Source: Tropicimonas sp. IMCC34043
GTDB lineage: Bacteria > Pseudomonadota > Alphaproteobacteria > Rhodobacterales > Rhodobacteraceae
Length of the DNA: 64,000 nt
Assembly: GCF_003390845.1 (NCBI RefSeq)
Contig: NZ_QMEK01000002.1
Location: 248,001-312,000 of the forward strand
Reading direction: 5' to 3'
Shown: positions 46,670-57,180 of the stretch, piece by piece
Numbering within the stretch: the stretch's first letter is position 1
How the letters are laid out: each line of letters begins with the position of its first letter
The notes under the pieces: model-generated
The model's database searches: none
Told to the model about the DNA's origin: nothing
The model's input: the letters and a program-made list of their open reading frames with translations, nothing else
Translations under genes and position numbers: made by a program

Positions 46670-48244
46670 ATGTCTAACGCGATGCTGCTGAGCGCGATGC
46701 TGGCGGTGGCGACCGTTCTGCCGCAAGCCGCAGCGGCGCAACAGGAGGCGCCTGTCACGGTGACCTCGCGGGACGGCGGCTTTGTGATAACGGGCACGCT
46801 GGCCGGTTTCGACGGGCAGCTTCTGAGGCTGTCGACCGACTATGGCCCGGTGACTGTCGACATCGCCGAGGTGACCTGCGAGGGCGCGGCCTGCCCCGAT
46901 CCCTCTGCGCCCATGGTTCCCACATTGCGGCTTTCGGGTGCCCCCGCGCTTGGCGCCGTGCTGCTGCCGGCGCTGATCCAGACTTTCGCGGGCCGCCGCG
47001 CCGTGTCGTTTGACCGTGCCGATCCTGCGCCCGACCGGATAGAGATTGCGCTGTCTGACGCGGGCGTCCCTGTCGCGCGCTTCGAGTTGACCCTCAGCAC
47101 GACAGAAGAAGGCTTTGCCGACCTCGCGGCCGACGAGGCCGACATGGTGATGGCAGTGCGCGAGATCCGGGCCGATGAGGCGCAGCGCAGCTTCGATGCC
47201 GGGGCCGGGGACCTGACCGGTCCGCGCAGGCTTCGTGTGGTCGCGCTCGATGCGCTGGCGCCTGCGGTCTCGCCCGCCAATCCGTTCGGGGGCGCCTCGT
47301 TCCCGATGCTGGCAGGGATCTGGTCGGGCGAAATTGCCGATTGGTCGGCGCTGACCGGGATCGAGGCGCCGGTCGCGGTCCACGACCTTCCGGCCGAGGG
47401 TGGCTTTGCGCAGGGCTTCGCGGACCGGGTGCTGGCGCCGGCCGGCCTTGCACCGGCGCCGACGGTCATGCGCCACGACGATGCGGCGGAGCTGGCGCTG
47501 GCGGTGGCGCAGAACCCCGCCGCGATCGGCCTCGCGCGGTTTTCCCAGATCGGCAACCTGCGCCCCGTCGCGCTGGTCGGGGATTGCGGGCGGCGGCTGT
47601 CACTGTCGGCCGCCAGCCTCAAGGCCGAGGACTATCCGCTGGCCGCGCCACTCGCGCTCTATGTGCCGGCGCGCCGGATGCCGCAGATCTTCCGCGATTT
47701 CCTCGATTTCCTCGGCACGCCCGCCGCCGATCTGGTGGTACGCCGGCTTGGACTGACCGACCAGGTGCCGGTCGAGGTCCCGCTTGCCGATCAGGGAGAG
47801 CGGCTCGCCAATGCAATTCTCGCCGCGGGCGAGGAGGTCAGCCTCGGCGATCTGCAACAGATGCTTGTCGAACTGGCCGACACGCGGCGGCTCTCGATCA
47901 CCTTCCGGTTCCGCGGTGGCTCGACCCGGCTCGATCCGATGTCGGAATCCGGTGTCGACCGACTGGCCCGCGACATTGCCGCGGGGATCTACGATGGCCG
48001 CCAGATCCTGTTTGCAGGCTTCTCCGACGGCGACGGCGCGGCGGCAGGCAACCGAGAGATAGCCCTGCGGCGGGCCGAGGCGGTTCTGGCGGCGGTCCGC
48101 GAGGAACTGCAGCGGCTCGGCACGCCACCCGGTGCCGGCCCGGCGCTTCGCGCCGAGGGCTTTGGCGAGGCTCTGCCGCTTGCCTGCGACGACAGCGACT
48201 GGGGCCGGCAGGCGAACCGCCGGGTCGAGGTCTGGCTGCGCTGA
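46670..48244 (+). CDS. PstS-type substrate-binding domain fused to an OmpA domain
   Basis: 524 aa: signal peptide (about 1-23), a small N-terminal beta domain (24-75), a PstS/PBP-like domain (about 80-340) with APALGAVLLPALIQTF and IWSGEIADWSAL, a linker, and an OmpA peptidoglycan-binding domain (about 410-524) with LFAGFSDGDG, NREIALRRAEAV and NRRVEVWLR. The binding residues for phosphate are not clear. Tethering a binding protein to the wall suggests a periplasmic sensor or storage site. ATG 46670 fits the signal peptide. It may be read from secA (88-base gap). Confidence 0.82.
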   Translation: MSNAMLLSAMLAVATVLPQAAAAQQEAPVTVTSRDGGFVITGTLAGFDGQLLRLSTDYGPVTVDIAEVTCEGAACPDPSAPMVPTLRLSGAPALGAVLLPALIQTFAGRRAVSFDRADPAPDRIEIALSDAGVPVARFELTLSTTEEGFADLAADEADMVMAVREIRADEAQRSFDAGAGDLTGPRRLRVVALDALAPAVSPANPFGGASFPMLAGIWSGEIADWSALTGIEAPVAVHDLPAEGGFAQGFADRVLAPAGLAPAPTVMRHDDAAELALAVAQNPAAIGLARFSQIGNLRPVALVGDCGRRLSLSAASLKAEDYPLAAPLALYVPARRMPQIFRDFLDFLGTPAADLVVRRLGLTDQVPVEVPLADQGERLANAILAAGEEVSLGDLQQMLVELADTRRLSITFRFRGGSTRLDPMSESGVDRLARDIAAGIYDGRQILFAGFSDGDGAAAGNREIALRRAEAVLAAVREELQRLGTPPGAGPALRAEGFGEALPLACDDSDWGRQANRRVEVWLR

Positions 48245-48274
48245 GCATGGCGCCGTGGCGGTACAGGCCTGTGT

Positions 48275-49015
48275 CTAAAGGTACCCGTCGGCGCGAAAGC
48301 TCAGCTCGCGTTCCTTGCCGATGATCAGATGGTCGTGCAGCGTCAGCCCCAGCGCAAGGGCCGCATCTTCAACCGAGCGGGTCATGGTGATGTCGGCCTC
48401 GGACGGGGTCGGATCGCCCGAGGGGTGGTTGTGCACCAGGATCAGCGCCGAAGCGTTCAGCTCCAGCGCCCGTTTGACGACTTCGCGGGGATAGACCGGT
48501 ACGTGATCGACGGTGCCGCGCGCCTGCTCCTCGTCGGCGATCAGCACATTCTTGCGGTCAAGATAGAGCACCCGGAACTGTTCGGTCTCGCGATGCGCCA
48601 TCGTGGTGTGGCAATAGTCGAGCAGCGCGGTCCAGCCCGACAGCACCGGCCGGTCGATGATCCGGCTGCGCGCCAGCCGGTGCGCCGCGGCTTCGACGAT
48701 CTTCAATTCAAGGATCACGGCATCGCCGACGCCCTGGATCGCGCCAAGTCGCGCCGCAGGGGCCGAGAGCACGCGGTTGAAATCGCCGAACGCCTCCAGC
48801 AGCCGGCGCGCCAGCGGCTTTACATCCTGACGCGGGATGGCGCGAAACAGCACCAGCTCCAGCAGCTCGTAGTCCGGCATCGCCTGCGCGCCGCCGTTCA
48901 TGAACCGCGCGCGCAGCCGGCGCCGGTGATCGCGGATATAGGAGGGAAGCCGCCCCGCCGGCCCATCGGGCGCGATCGGTTCTGGCGCGGCCTCGTCGCC
49001 GTCGAACAGCGACAT
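48275..49015 (-). CDS. radC: DNA repair protein RadC-family (JAMM domain)
   Basis: 246 aa. N-terminal helix-hairpin-helix part (about 35-110; DYELLELVLFRAIPRQD, GAIQGVGDA) then an MPN/JAMM domain with HNHPSGDPTPSEAD, the metal-binding His-x-His...Asp set. Despite the name, a repair role is not proven in general. ATG 49015 (MSLFDGDEAAPEPI). It is convergent with the PstS-OmpA gene, 30 bases apart. Confidence 0.9.
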   Translation of the reverse strand: MSLFDGDEAAPEPIAPDGPAGRLPSYIRDHRRRLRARFMNGGAQAMPDYELLELVLFRAIPRQDVKPLARRLLEAFGDFNRVLSAPAARLGAIQGVGDAVILELKIVEAAAHRLARSRIIDRPVLSGWTALLDYCHTTMAHRETEQFRVLYLDRKNVLIADEEQARGTVDHVPVYPREVVKRALELNASALILVHNHPSGDPTPSEADITMTRSVEDAALALGLTLHDHLIIGKERELSFRADGYL

Positions 49016-49094
49016 CGGCCTCTCGGAAAAGGAATGGTCGCGGCCCATGCCGCGACCCTCTCAGATCATGCTGAACGAAACGTTAATCGCCCCG

Positions 49095-50246
49095 TCAGCC
49101 CTTCATCTCGTCCCAGAACGACTTCACCTTCGAGAAGAAGTTGGTCGAGGCCGGATTGTTTTCCTCGCTCAGGCGTTCGAACTCGCGCAGCAGTTCCTTT
49201 TGCCGGCTGGTCAGGTTGACCGGGGTCTCGACCATCATCTCGATGAACATGTCGCCCGAACCGCCACCGCGCAGTGCCGGCATCCCCTTGCTGCGCAGAC
49301 GCATCTGCTTGCCGGTCTGGCTGCCCGGCGGGATCTTGACCCGGCTGCGGCCGCCGTCGATGGTCGGCACCTCGATGTCGCCGCCAAGTGCGGCCACCGT
49401 GATGCTGACAGGAACCTGGCAGAACAGATGCTGGGCGTCGCGCTTGAACAGGTCATGCTCGGCAACCTCGAGGAAGATATAAAGATCCCCCGACGGGCCA
49501 CCGCGGCTGCCGGCATCACCCTCGCCGGCGAGCCGGATCCGGGTGCCGGTCTCGACGCCTGCAGGAATGTTGACCGAAAGCGACCGTTCCTTCTCGACCC
49601 GGCCGCTGCCGTGGCAGGTATTGCAGGGGTTCTTGATGATCTGGCCAAGCCCCGAACAGGTCGGGCAGGTGCGTTCGACGGTGAAGAATCCCTGCTGGGC
49701 GCGCACCTTGCCCATGCCCGAACAGGTCGGGCAGGCGACAGGTTCGGCACCACCCTCGGCACCGGTGCCCGAACAGACCGAACAGGCGACAGAGGTCGGC
49801 ACCTTGACGCTCTTCTGGACGCCGGTGAAGGCCTCTTCCAGCGTCACCCGCATGTTATAGCGCAGGTCCGATCCGCGCGCGGCGCGTTGCCGTTGGCCGC
49901 CCCCGCGCTGACCGCCCATGAAGTCGCCGAACAGATCGTCGAACACGTCTGAAAACGCCGAGGCGAAATCGCCGTGCTGCTGGAACCCGCCCCGCTGGCC
50001 GCCGCCGCCGCCCATGCCACCATCGAATGCCGCATGGCCGAACCGGTCATAGGCCGCCTTCTTGTCGGCGTCCTTCAGCACGTCGTAGGCTTCGTTCGCT
50101 TCCTTGAACTGCGCCTCGCTGTCGGGTTTGCCAACGTTGGTGTCCGGGTGCAGCTCCTTCGCCTTCCTGCGATAGGCTTTCTTAATTTCCTCGGCGGTCG
50201 CGCCGCGTGCGATGCCGAGAACCTCGTAGTAATCACGTTTTGCCAT
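49095..50246 (-). CDS. dnaJ: Chaperone protein DnaJ
   Basis: 383-aa DnaK co-chaperone. J domain with HPD (KELHPDTN) in the first 70 residues, Gly-rich region, four zinc-binding CxxCxGxG repeats ([32 protein letters not shown]) and the C-terminal substrate-binding part. It follows dnaK on the same strand after 71 bases, the usual dnaKJ operon. Confidence 0.97.
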   Translation of the reverse strand: MAKRDYYEVLGIARGATAEEIKKAYRRKAKELHPDTNVGKPDSEAQFKEANEAYDVLKDADKKAAYDRFGHAAFDGGMGGGGGQRGGFQQHGDFASAFSDVFDDLFGDFMGGQRGGGQRQRAARGSDLRYNMRVTLEEAFTGVQKSVKVPTSVACSVCSGTGAEGGAEPVACPTCSGMGKVRAQQGFFTVERTCPTCSGLGQIIKNPCNTCHGSGRVEKERSLSVNIPAGVETGTRIRLAGEGDAGSRGGPSGDLYIFLEVAEHDLFKRDAQHLFCQVPVSITVAALGGDIEVPTIDGGRSRVKIPPGSQTGKQMRLRSKGMPALRGGGSGDMFIEMMVETPVNLTSRQKELLREFERLSEENNPASTNFFSKVKSFWDEMKG

Positions 50247-50317
50247 CGGCCATCCTCATCCCTCCAATGCAGGAACCGGCCCGGTTGCCCGGACCGGTTC
50301 CCCGGAGGTTCTGCCGC

Positions 50318-52234
<1,917 letters not shown>

Positions 52235-52339
52235 ATGTACTACCTCTTCTTTCGGCGATGTTACGGGCCCAGGCCCTTGCAGGCTCCCAAGCCCCTATCC
52301 CAACGCGGCCGGGTGGCTGCCCCGCCGTGCATCTGGGCG

Positions 52340-52368
52340 TATATAGGAGTGGAGTATTGACCCTGCAA
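52340..52368 (-). promoter_or_regulatory. Promoter of dnaKJ
   Basis: On the minus strand TTGCAG (52368-52363), a 17-base spacer and TATATA (52345-52340). The -35 is part of CTTGCAG, which also resembles the CTTG-type -35 of heat-shock sigma32 promoters, but the -10 is a sigma70-like TATATA, so dual use is possible. Confidence 0.5.
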
Positions 52369-52401
52369 GCGTGGATGGCCGCCGGATATGCTGAGAAAAA
52401 C

Positions 52402-53034
52402 ATGAAAAAAGAGGCATCGAAGCGATCCGTCGAGCCAGATCTGACGATCCGCGGGGTGACGGTGTTTCGCGGCCTCGTGCCCTCGGAGGTGCAGCGGGCG
52501 CTGGTGGACGATCTGCGCGAAGTCGTGGCCAGCGCGCCGCTTTTCCGGCCCGAGACCGCGCGCGGCCAGAAGATGTCGGTGCGCATGACCTCGGCCGGGT
52601 CGGTCGGCTGGGTCAGCGACAGGCGCGGCTATCGCTATCAGGAACTGCATCCCTCGGGCCTGCCCTGGCCGCAGATTCCGCCCCGCGCGCTGGAGATATG
52701 GCGCACGGTCTCGGGCAGCGACCGGCTGCCCGACAGTTGTCTGGTCAACTTCTATGACGCCGATGCGCGCATGGGGCTGCATCAGGACCGCGACGAGGCC
52801 GACCTGACCGAGCCGGTGGTTTCGGTTTCGCTTGGCGACGAGGCCTTGTTCCGGCTCGGCAACCTGACCCGCGGCGGCAGCACACAATCCGTCTGGCTGC
52901 GCTCGGGCGATGTCGTGGTGCTGGCGGGGGAGGCGCGCCTGATCCACCACGGGATTGACCGCCTGCGTCCCGGCAGTTCGACCCTGCTTCCGCAGGGTGG
53001 GCGCATCAACCTGACCCTGAGGGTGGCGCGCTGA
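52402..53034 (+). CDS. alkB: Alpha-ketoglutarate-dependent dioxygenase AlkB
   Basis: 210 aa, removes methyl groups from 1-methyladenine and 3-methylcytosine in DNA and RNA. Iron ligands are His-x-Asp in MGLHQDRDEAD and the distal His in LIHHGIDRL; the 2-oxoglutarate Arg is in GRINLTLRVAR. ATG 52402 (MKKEASKRSVEPDLT) is the most likely start, as earlier in-frame starts read through the dnaK promoter. Strand and position next to dnaK suggest nothing functional. Confidence 0.9.
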   Translation: MKKEASKRSVEPDLTIRGVTVFRGLVPSEVQRALVDDLREVVASAPLFRPETARGQKMSVRMTSAGSVGWVSDRRGYRYQELHPSGLPWPQIPPRALEIWRTVSGSDRLPDSCLVNFYDADARMGLHQDRDEADLTEPVVSVSLGDEALFRLGNLTRGGSTQSVWLRSGDVVVLAGEARLIHHGIDRLRPGSSTLLPQGGRINLTLRVAR

Positions 53035-53078
53035 CGGGGTGGAAAGGGGGGAGGGGATGTCAGAAAGGGGACGGGATG

Positions 53079-53175
53079 AAAAAACGTCCGGACCGCTGTT
53101 CCTGTGGCAGGGTCCCCGCCCCGCATCCCCTGCCAGCCGAATCAACGGCAGGCGCATGGTTCAGGCCCGGACGTC
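53079..53175 (-). ncRNA. Candidate structured small RNA ending in an intrinsic terminator
   Basis: On the minus strand an 11-bp stem (ACGTCCGGGCC at 53174-53164 with GGTCCGGACGT at 53094-53084, one G-U pair) closes a ~70-base interior and is followed directly by a run of six Ts. The interior holds a 7-bp hairpin (GGCAGGG/CCCTGCC, 53134-53106) and a second GGCAGG partner (53147-53152), so two mutually exclusive hairpins are possible. A weak TTGAGA/CGCGAT pair lies just upstream. It does not carry the conserved SRP RNA (GGAAGGAAGCAGCC) or tmRNA signatures. It may be only an elaborate terminator of the lipoprotein gene. Confidence 0.35.
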
Positions 53176-53222
53176 ACGATCCGATCGCGACGCCCGAACC
53201 CGATAGTCTCAAGACGGCGGCG

Positions 53223-53384
53223 TCAGCGGCCGGCCGGCTTGTTCGGCTGGTCGGCTACGGTGCCGCTGTATTCATGGTAGGTGGCACCATCGGTCGGGGG
53301 CGTGCCGCCGTTGGGGGTGTCGCAAGCCGACAGCAAGAAGGTCCCGACGAAGAGTGCGAGAAGTCCAGCCGTACGAGTTTTCAT
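53223..53384 (-). CDS. Small lipoprotein, 53 aa, unknown function
   Basis: Begins at ATG 53384 (MKTRTAGLLALFVGTFLLSAC) with AAAGGGAAAAACCC upstream. A clear lipobox LLSAC at Cys21 makes a mature lipopeptide of 33 residues (DTPNGGTPPTDGATYHEYSG...), Pro/Gly-rich with no known domain. It is too short for length-filtered gene calling. It could be a small outer-membrane or periplasmic lipoprotein; Asp at +2 of the mature protein hints at inner-membrane retention in enterics, but this rule does not always hold in alphaproteobacteria. Confidence 0.7.
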   Translation of the reverse strand: MKTRTAGLLALFVGTFLLSACDTPNGGTPPTDGATYHEYSGTVADQPNKPAGR

Positions 53385-53569
53385 GGGTTTTTCCCTTTAA
53401 AATTAACGCCAGATGTGCTGACAACACTCTTCCCAAACGATCTGAAAGTCCGAAGAAATCTGAAGAACGGGTGTTGCTGGAACCGACCCTAGTCGCTCGC
53501 CACTTTCCGAACAAGTCTGGCGATCCGGCCGCGACGCAATGTGCAATCTTTTTCGCGGCTTGCGTCCGG

Positions 53570-54190
53570 CTATCGCCTGTCCAGAGTGCAGCAGCCGTGG
53601 GCGAGGCCCATTTTCCCCTCGGATTGCCGCATCAGGGTGATCCGCCATCCAAAATGTCGGTCCGACATGCCGTCGCTGCAACTCCCGGCCTCGATCACAC
53701 CCGAAAGCCTGACGCCTTCGCGGGCCAGATCGAAGCCGAAACCCTGGCGTCCCGGCGGAACAGGGGTGGCGGCCGCCTCTACCGGCACCGCCGGCCATAC
53801 CTCGTCGGGCGCCGAGACGCTGGCCGACCCGCCCCGGAAGCCGATCCGCCAGAACGGCTCGGTCCCAAGGCAGGTCATCCCATCCGGGATTATCCCCTCG
53901 GGCCAGGGATCGGCCGCCAGATAGGCCATCGCGACCCAGCCGTCGCCCTCGCCCATCCCGATCCGCCCCCAGCGCCCCGAGGGATCGAGCGCCGTGACCT
54001 CGACCCCGCCCTGTCCCGGTTCAAGACCTCCGAGGATCGCGGCCGACGCACCGGGTGCGCTCCGGACGTTCAGGACGTCGTCTGCCGCCACACCCGAGAC
54101 ATGATGGAGGGTGGGGATAAAACCCTGTTCCGCTGCGGCCGGCGTGGCGGCGACGAGCAGCAGGACGAAGCAGATGGGACGTGGTGTCAT
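53570..54190 (-). CDS. Secreted protein with SH3-like domain and COG3650-like C-terminus
   Basis: About 206 aa with a signal peptide (MTPRPICFVLLLVAATPAAA-E). A bacterial SH3-like domain (about 35-95) has VLNVRSAPGASAAILGGLEPGQ and GDGWVAMAYL. The C-terminal part (about 108-200), with TCLGTEPFWRIGFRGG, is a domain seen in small secreted alphaproteobacterial proteins; it has four cysteines (two near the end). Binding to wall or glycans is plausible for the SH3 part. ATG 54190 is preferred, a second ATG at 54208 is possible. Confidence 0.75.
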   Translation of the reverse strand: MTPRPICFVLLLVAATPAAAEQGFIPTLHHVSGVAADDVLNVRSAPGASAAILGGLEPGQGGVEVTALDPSGRWGRIGMGEGDGWVAMAYLAADPWPEGIIPDGMTCLGTEPFWRIGFRGGSASVSAPDEVWPAVPVEAAATPVPPGRQGFGFDLAREGVRLSGVIEAGSCSDGMSDRHFGWRITLMRQSEGKMGLAHGCCTLDRR

Positions 54191-54453
54191 GGCAGGACCC
54201 GGGGGCATGGTGAGGGATCGGCGTATCGATACATAATTGTAATGTGAAAATTCGATGAAATGCGCGGCGAAGTGCCCGCATCCTGTTCCCATTAACGGAT
54301 TCTGGCGCCACAACAGTATAAATTTCGGGTGAATCGATGTCTGGAGCGATTTTCGACAGACGTTGGGACAGGGACAACTTGCCGATCCCGTGCCGGCTGA
54401 CGATAAGGGGTGCGTCGCGAGACTCCCCACCCCGTCCCGCAAGGAGATTGAGA

Positions 54454-55254
54454 ATGGATTACGCCCGTCTGACCGAGGTGATACGGCGCCTGGCGCTGGA
54501 GGCCGGCGACCGGATCATGGAGATTTATGGTGCCGACGATTTCGAGGTGCGCTCCAAATCGGATGCGAGCCCTGTCACCGAAGCCGACGAAGCCGCCGAC
54601 GCGCTGATCTCTGCCGGTCTGGCCGCGGCGTTTCCCGATGTCCTGGTCGTGACCGAGGAACAGGCGGAGTCTCATACCGAGTCGGCCGCCAACTTCCTGA
54701 TCGTCGATCCGCTTGACGGCACAAAGGAATTCGTCAAACGGCGTGGCGATTTCACGGTGAACATCGCCTATGTCGAAAACGGCGTTCCGGTCCGCGGTGT
54801 GGTCTATGCACCGGCCAAGGGCCGCCTGTTCTATACCGACGCCGAGGGGCGCTCGGTCGAGGAAACCGGCGATTTTGCCAAAGACACGGTGGGTCCGGTG
54901 ACGCCGCTGTCGGTCAAGGCACCCGACAATTCAGCCCTGCTCGTCGTCGCATCGAAGTCGCACCGCGATCAGGCGACCGACGACTATATCGCGAAATACG
55001 CGGTCAAGGACATGACCAGCGCGGGGTCCTCGCTGAAGTTCTGTCTGGTCGCTGCGGGCGAGGCCGACCTCTATCCGCGGCTCGGCCGCACCATGGAATG
55101 GGACACAGCCGCCGCCGATGCCGTGCTGCGCGGTGCGGGCGGCAAGATGATCCGGTTCGAGGACCAAGGCGCGTTCACCTATGGAAAGCCCGGCTATGCC
55201 AATCCGTTCTTCATCGCCTATGCCCCGGGTGTGGAGTTGAAGCCGGCCAAATGA
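54454..55254 (+). CDS. cysQ: 3'(2'),5'-bisphosphate nucleotidase CysQ
   Basis: 266 aa of the inositol-monophosphatase fold, removing 3'-phosphoadenosine 5'-phosphate formed in sulfate assimilation. The Li+-sensitive metal motifs are VTEADEAADALI, VVTEEQAE, and DPLDGTKEFVKRRGDFTVNIA, plus the C-terminal MEWDTAAADAVLRGAGG. Good ribosome site AAGGAGATTGAGA before ATG 54454. The stop overlaps kdsB (ATGA), the common alphaproteobacterial pair. The 263 bases between it and the SH3-domain gene hold only promoter-like AT-rich sequence (a GTATCGATAC dyad at 54223-54232, TATAAA at about 54320). Confidence 0.93.
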   Translation: MDYARLTEVIRRLALEAGDRIMEIYGADDFEVRSKSDASPVTEADEAADALISAGLAAAFPDVLVVTEEQAESHTESAANFLIVDPLDGTKEFVKRRGDFTVNIAYVENGVPVRGVVYAPAKGRLFYTDAEGRSVEETGDFAKDTVGPVTPLSVKAPDNSALLVVASKSHRDQATDDYIAKYAVKDMTSAGSSLKFCLVAAGEADLYPRLGRTMEWDTAAADAVLRGAGGKMIRFEDQGAFTYGKPGYANPFFIAYAPGVELKPAK

Positions 55255-56051
55255 GCGTTCTCATTGTCATTCCCGCGCGCTTCGCTTCGCAGCGGTATCC
55301 GGGCAAGCCGCTGGTGCCGCTGCGCGGCGCCGGTGGTGTGGCGCGAACGCTGATCCGGCGCAGCTGGAATGCGGCAATGGCGGTTCCCGGCGTCGACCGT
55401 GTGGTCGTGGCCACCGACGACGACCGGATCCGTGCCGAGGCCGAGGGCTTTGGCGCGGAGGTGGTCATGACCTCGTCCGATTGTGCCAACGGGACGGAAC
55501 GATGCGCCGACGCGCTCGACCGGCTGGGCATGGCGGCCGAAATCGTGGTCAACCTTCAGGGCGACGCGCCGCTGACGCCTGCGTGGTTCATCGCCGATCT
55601 GGTGGCGGCCCTGAGGGGCGCGCCCTGGGCCGCACTGGCCACGCCGGTGCTGCGCTGCGACGGCGCGAGCCTTGCAGCGCTTCGCGCCGACCGCGCCGCC
55701 GGCCGCGTAGGCGGGACCACGGCAGTGTTTGACCGGCAGGACCGGGCGCTCTATTTCTCGAAGGAAGTGATCCCCTTCACCGATGACGACTTTGCGCCCG
55801 ACGCCCCGACACCGGTGTTTCATCACGTGGGCGTCTATGCCTATCGTCCCGACGCGCTCGGGGCGTATCCGTCCTGGCCGCGCGGGCCTCTCGAACGGCT
55901 CGAAGGGCTTGAGCAGTTGCGGTTTCTGGAAAACGGGCGCGATGTTCTCTGCGTCGAGGTCGAGGCGCGCGGACGACGTTTCTGGGAACTTAACAACCCC
56001 GAGGACGTTGACAGACTCGAGACCATGATGGCCGAGATGGGTATCGAGTGA
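55251..56051 (+). CDS. kdsB: 3-deoxy-manno-octulosonate cytidylyltransferase
   Basis: 266 aa CMP-Kdo synthetase, activating Kdo for lipopolysaccharide or capsule. N-terminal IPARFASQRYPGKPL (nucleotide-binding), VVVATDDDRI and VVNLQGDAPL, where the catalytic Asp lies. ATG 55251 overlaps the cysQ stop. With kdsD at 62 kb the window holds two Kdo genes. The C-terminal FWELNNPEDVDRLE is normal. Confidence 0.93.
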   Translation: MSVLIVIPARFASQRYPGKPLVPLRGAGGVARTLIRRSWNAAMAVPGVDRVVVATDDDRIRAEAEGFGAEVVMTSSDCANGTERCADALDRLGMAAEIVVNLQGDAPLTPAWFIADLVAALRGAPWAALATPVLRCDGASLAALRADRAAGRVGGTTAVFDRQDRALYFSKEVIPFTDDDFAPDAPTPVFHHVGVYAYRPDALGAYPSWPRGPLERLEGLEQLRFLENGRDVLCVEVEARGRRFWELNNPEDVDRLETMMAEMGIE

Positions 56052-56192
56052 GTGGTATGTCTGAAACGCCAGATACTCGGGCATCTGCCGCCGCAGGTCA
56101 CACTGCCTACCCTGTGGGCCGATGTGTCGCTGCGTTGCAGCACATTTGCACGGGACATTTCGGGCGGGAAATCGCTAAGGTGCAGGCGAAAA

Positions 56193-56221
56193 TTGCACTA
56201 TGGATGGCCCAGGAATATGAC
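56193..56221 (+). promoter_or_regulatory. Promoter of galU-galE
   Basis: TTGCAC (56193-56198), 17-base spacer, TATGAC (56216-56221), in a local drop of GC content between kdsB and galU. Start about 56228 gives a leader of roughly 40 bases to the galU start. Confidence 0.65.
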
Positions 56222-56271
56222 CTAAAGTCAATTTCGCTGAGGCAATCGGAGATCTAAAGAGGATGTCGAAT

Positions 56272-57165
56272 ATGAAGCGTAAGGTTATCAAGGCCGTATT
56301 CCCTGTGGCAGGCTTGGGTACCCGTTTCCTGCCGGCGACCAAGTCCGTTCCGAAGGAGATCATGACCCTCGTCGACCGGCCGCTGATCCAGTATGCCATT
56401 GACGAGGCGCGGTCCGCCGGCATCGAGGAGTTCATCTTTGTCACCTCGCGGGGCAAGAGCGCACTGGAAGACTATTTCGACTCGTCGCCCGAGCTGGAAA
56501 ACACCCTGCGACGCAAGGGCAAGGACGACCTGCTGAAGGTCCTCGAACATACCAACATGGAAAGCGGCGCCATCGCCTATATCCGTCAGCACCAGGCGCT
56601 TGGCCTTGGTCATGCGGTGTGGTGCGCGCGTCGGCTGATCGGTGACGAACCCTTTGCCGTGATCCTGCCCGACGACGTCATCGCCGGCGAGAAGAGCTGT
56701 CTGCAGCAGATGGTCGAGGCCTATCAGGAAACCGGTGGCAGCATGGTTGCGGCCATGGAGGTTCCCTACGAGAAGACCTCGGCCTATGGCATTCTCGATG
56801 TCTCCGAGGACATGGGCCAGAAGGTCAGGGTCAAGAGCATGGTCGAGAAGCCCAAGGCCGAGGATGCGCCCTCGAACCTTGCCGTGATCGGCCGCTATAT
56901 CCTCAGCCCCGACGTGATGGAGAACCTCAACCGGATGAAATCCGGTGCGGGCGGCGAGATTCAGCTGACCGACGCGATCGCCGACGAGCTGGAAGCGGGG
57001 CGCGATGTCTTTGGCTTCCGGTTCCGCGGCCAGCGGTTCGACTGCGGCTCCAAGGCGGGCTTCCTGCAGGCGACTGTCGCCTTCGGTCTGGCCCGTCCCG
57101 AGCTGCATGACGAGTTCCAGCAGTATCTCGACGAGTTGATGGCGCTGAAAAGTGCTGCACAATAG
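56272..57165 (+). CDS. galU: UTP-glucose-1-phosphate uridylyltransferase
   Basis: Makes UDP-glucose for polysaccharides. About 297 aa: VFPVAGLGTRFLPATKSVPKEI (nucleotidyltransferase signature), GHAVWCAR, ILPDDVI and VEKPKAEDAPS with KSGAGGEIQLTDAI. I chose ATG 56272 because AAAGAGG lies nine bases upstream, while the ATG at 56263 would directly touch it; KRKV..AVFPVAGLG then starts right away, as in relatives. galE follows after 15 bases. Confidence 0.95.
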   Translation: MKRKVIKAVFPVAGLGTRFLPATKSVPKEIMTLVDRPLIQYAIDEARSAGIEEFIFVTSRGKSALEDYFDSSPELENTLRRKGKDDLLKVLEHTNMESGAIAYIRQHQALGLGHAVWCARRLIGDEPFAVILPDDVIAGEKSCLQQMVEAYQETGGSMVAAMEVPYEKTSAYGILDVSEDMGQKVRVKSMVEKPKAEDAPSNLAVIGRYILSPDVMENLNRMKSGAGGEIQLTDAIADELEAGRDVFGFRFRGQRFDCGSKAGFLQATVAFGLARPELHDEFQQYLDELMALKSAAQ

Positions 57166-57180
57166 GCGCCTGAACCGAGA

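Noticed and set aside
53079-53175. SRP (4.5S) RNA, tmRNA or 6S RNA as identity of the hairpin region
   Set aside because: The invariant SRP core GGAAGGAAGCAGCC and the other signature elements are absent, and the length is unsuitable for tmRNA and 6S RNA.
53076-53492. A plus-strand frame across the lipoprotein gene region
   Set aside because: No ribosome site and no homology; the minus-strand lipoprotein with lipobox and ribosome site explains the region better.
56048-56257. A 69-codon frame between kdsB and galU
   Set aside because: It contains the likely galU promoter (TTGCAC-17-TATGAC), has no ribosome site and no family-like features.
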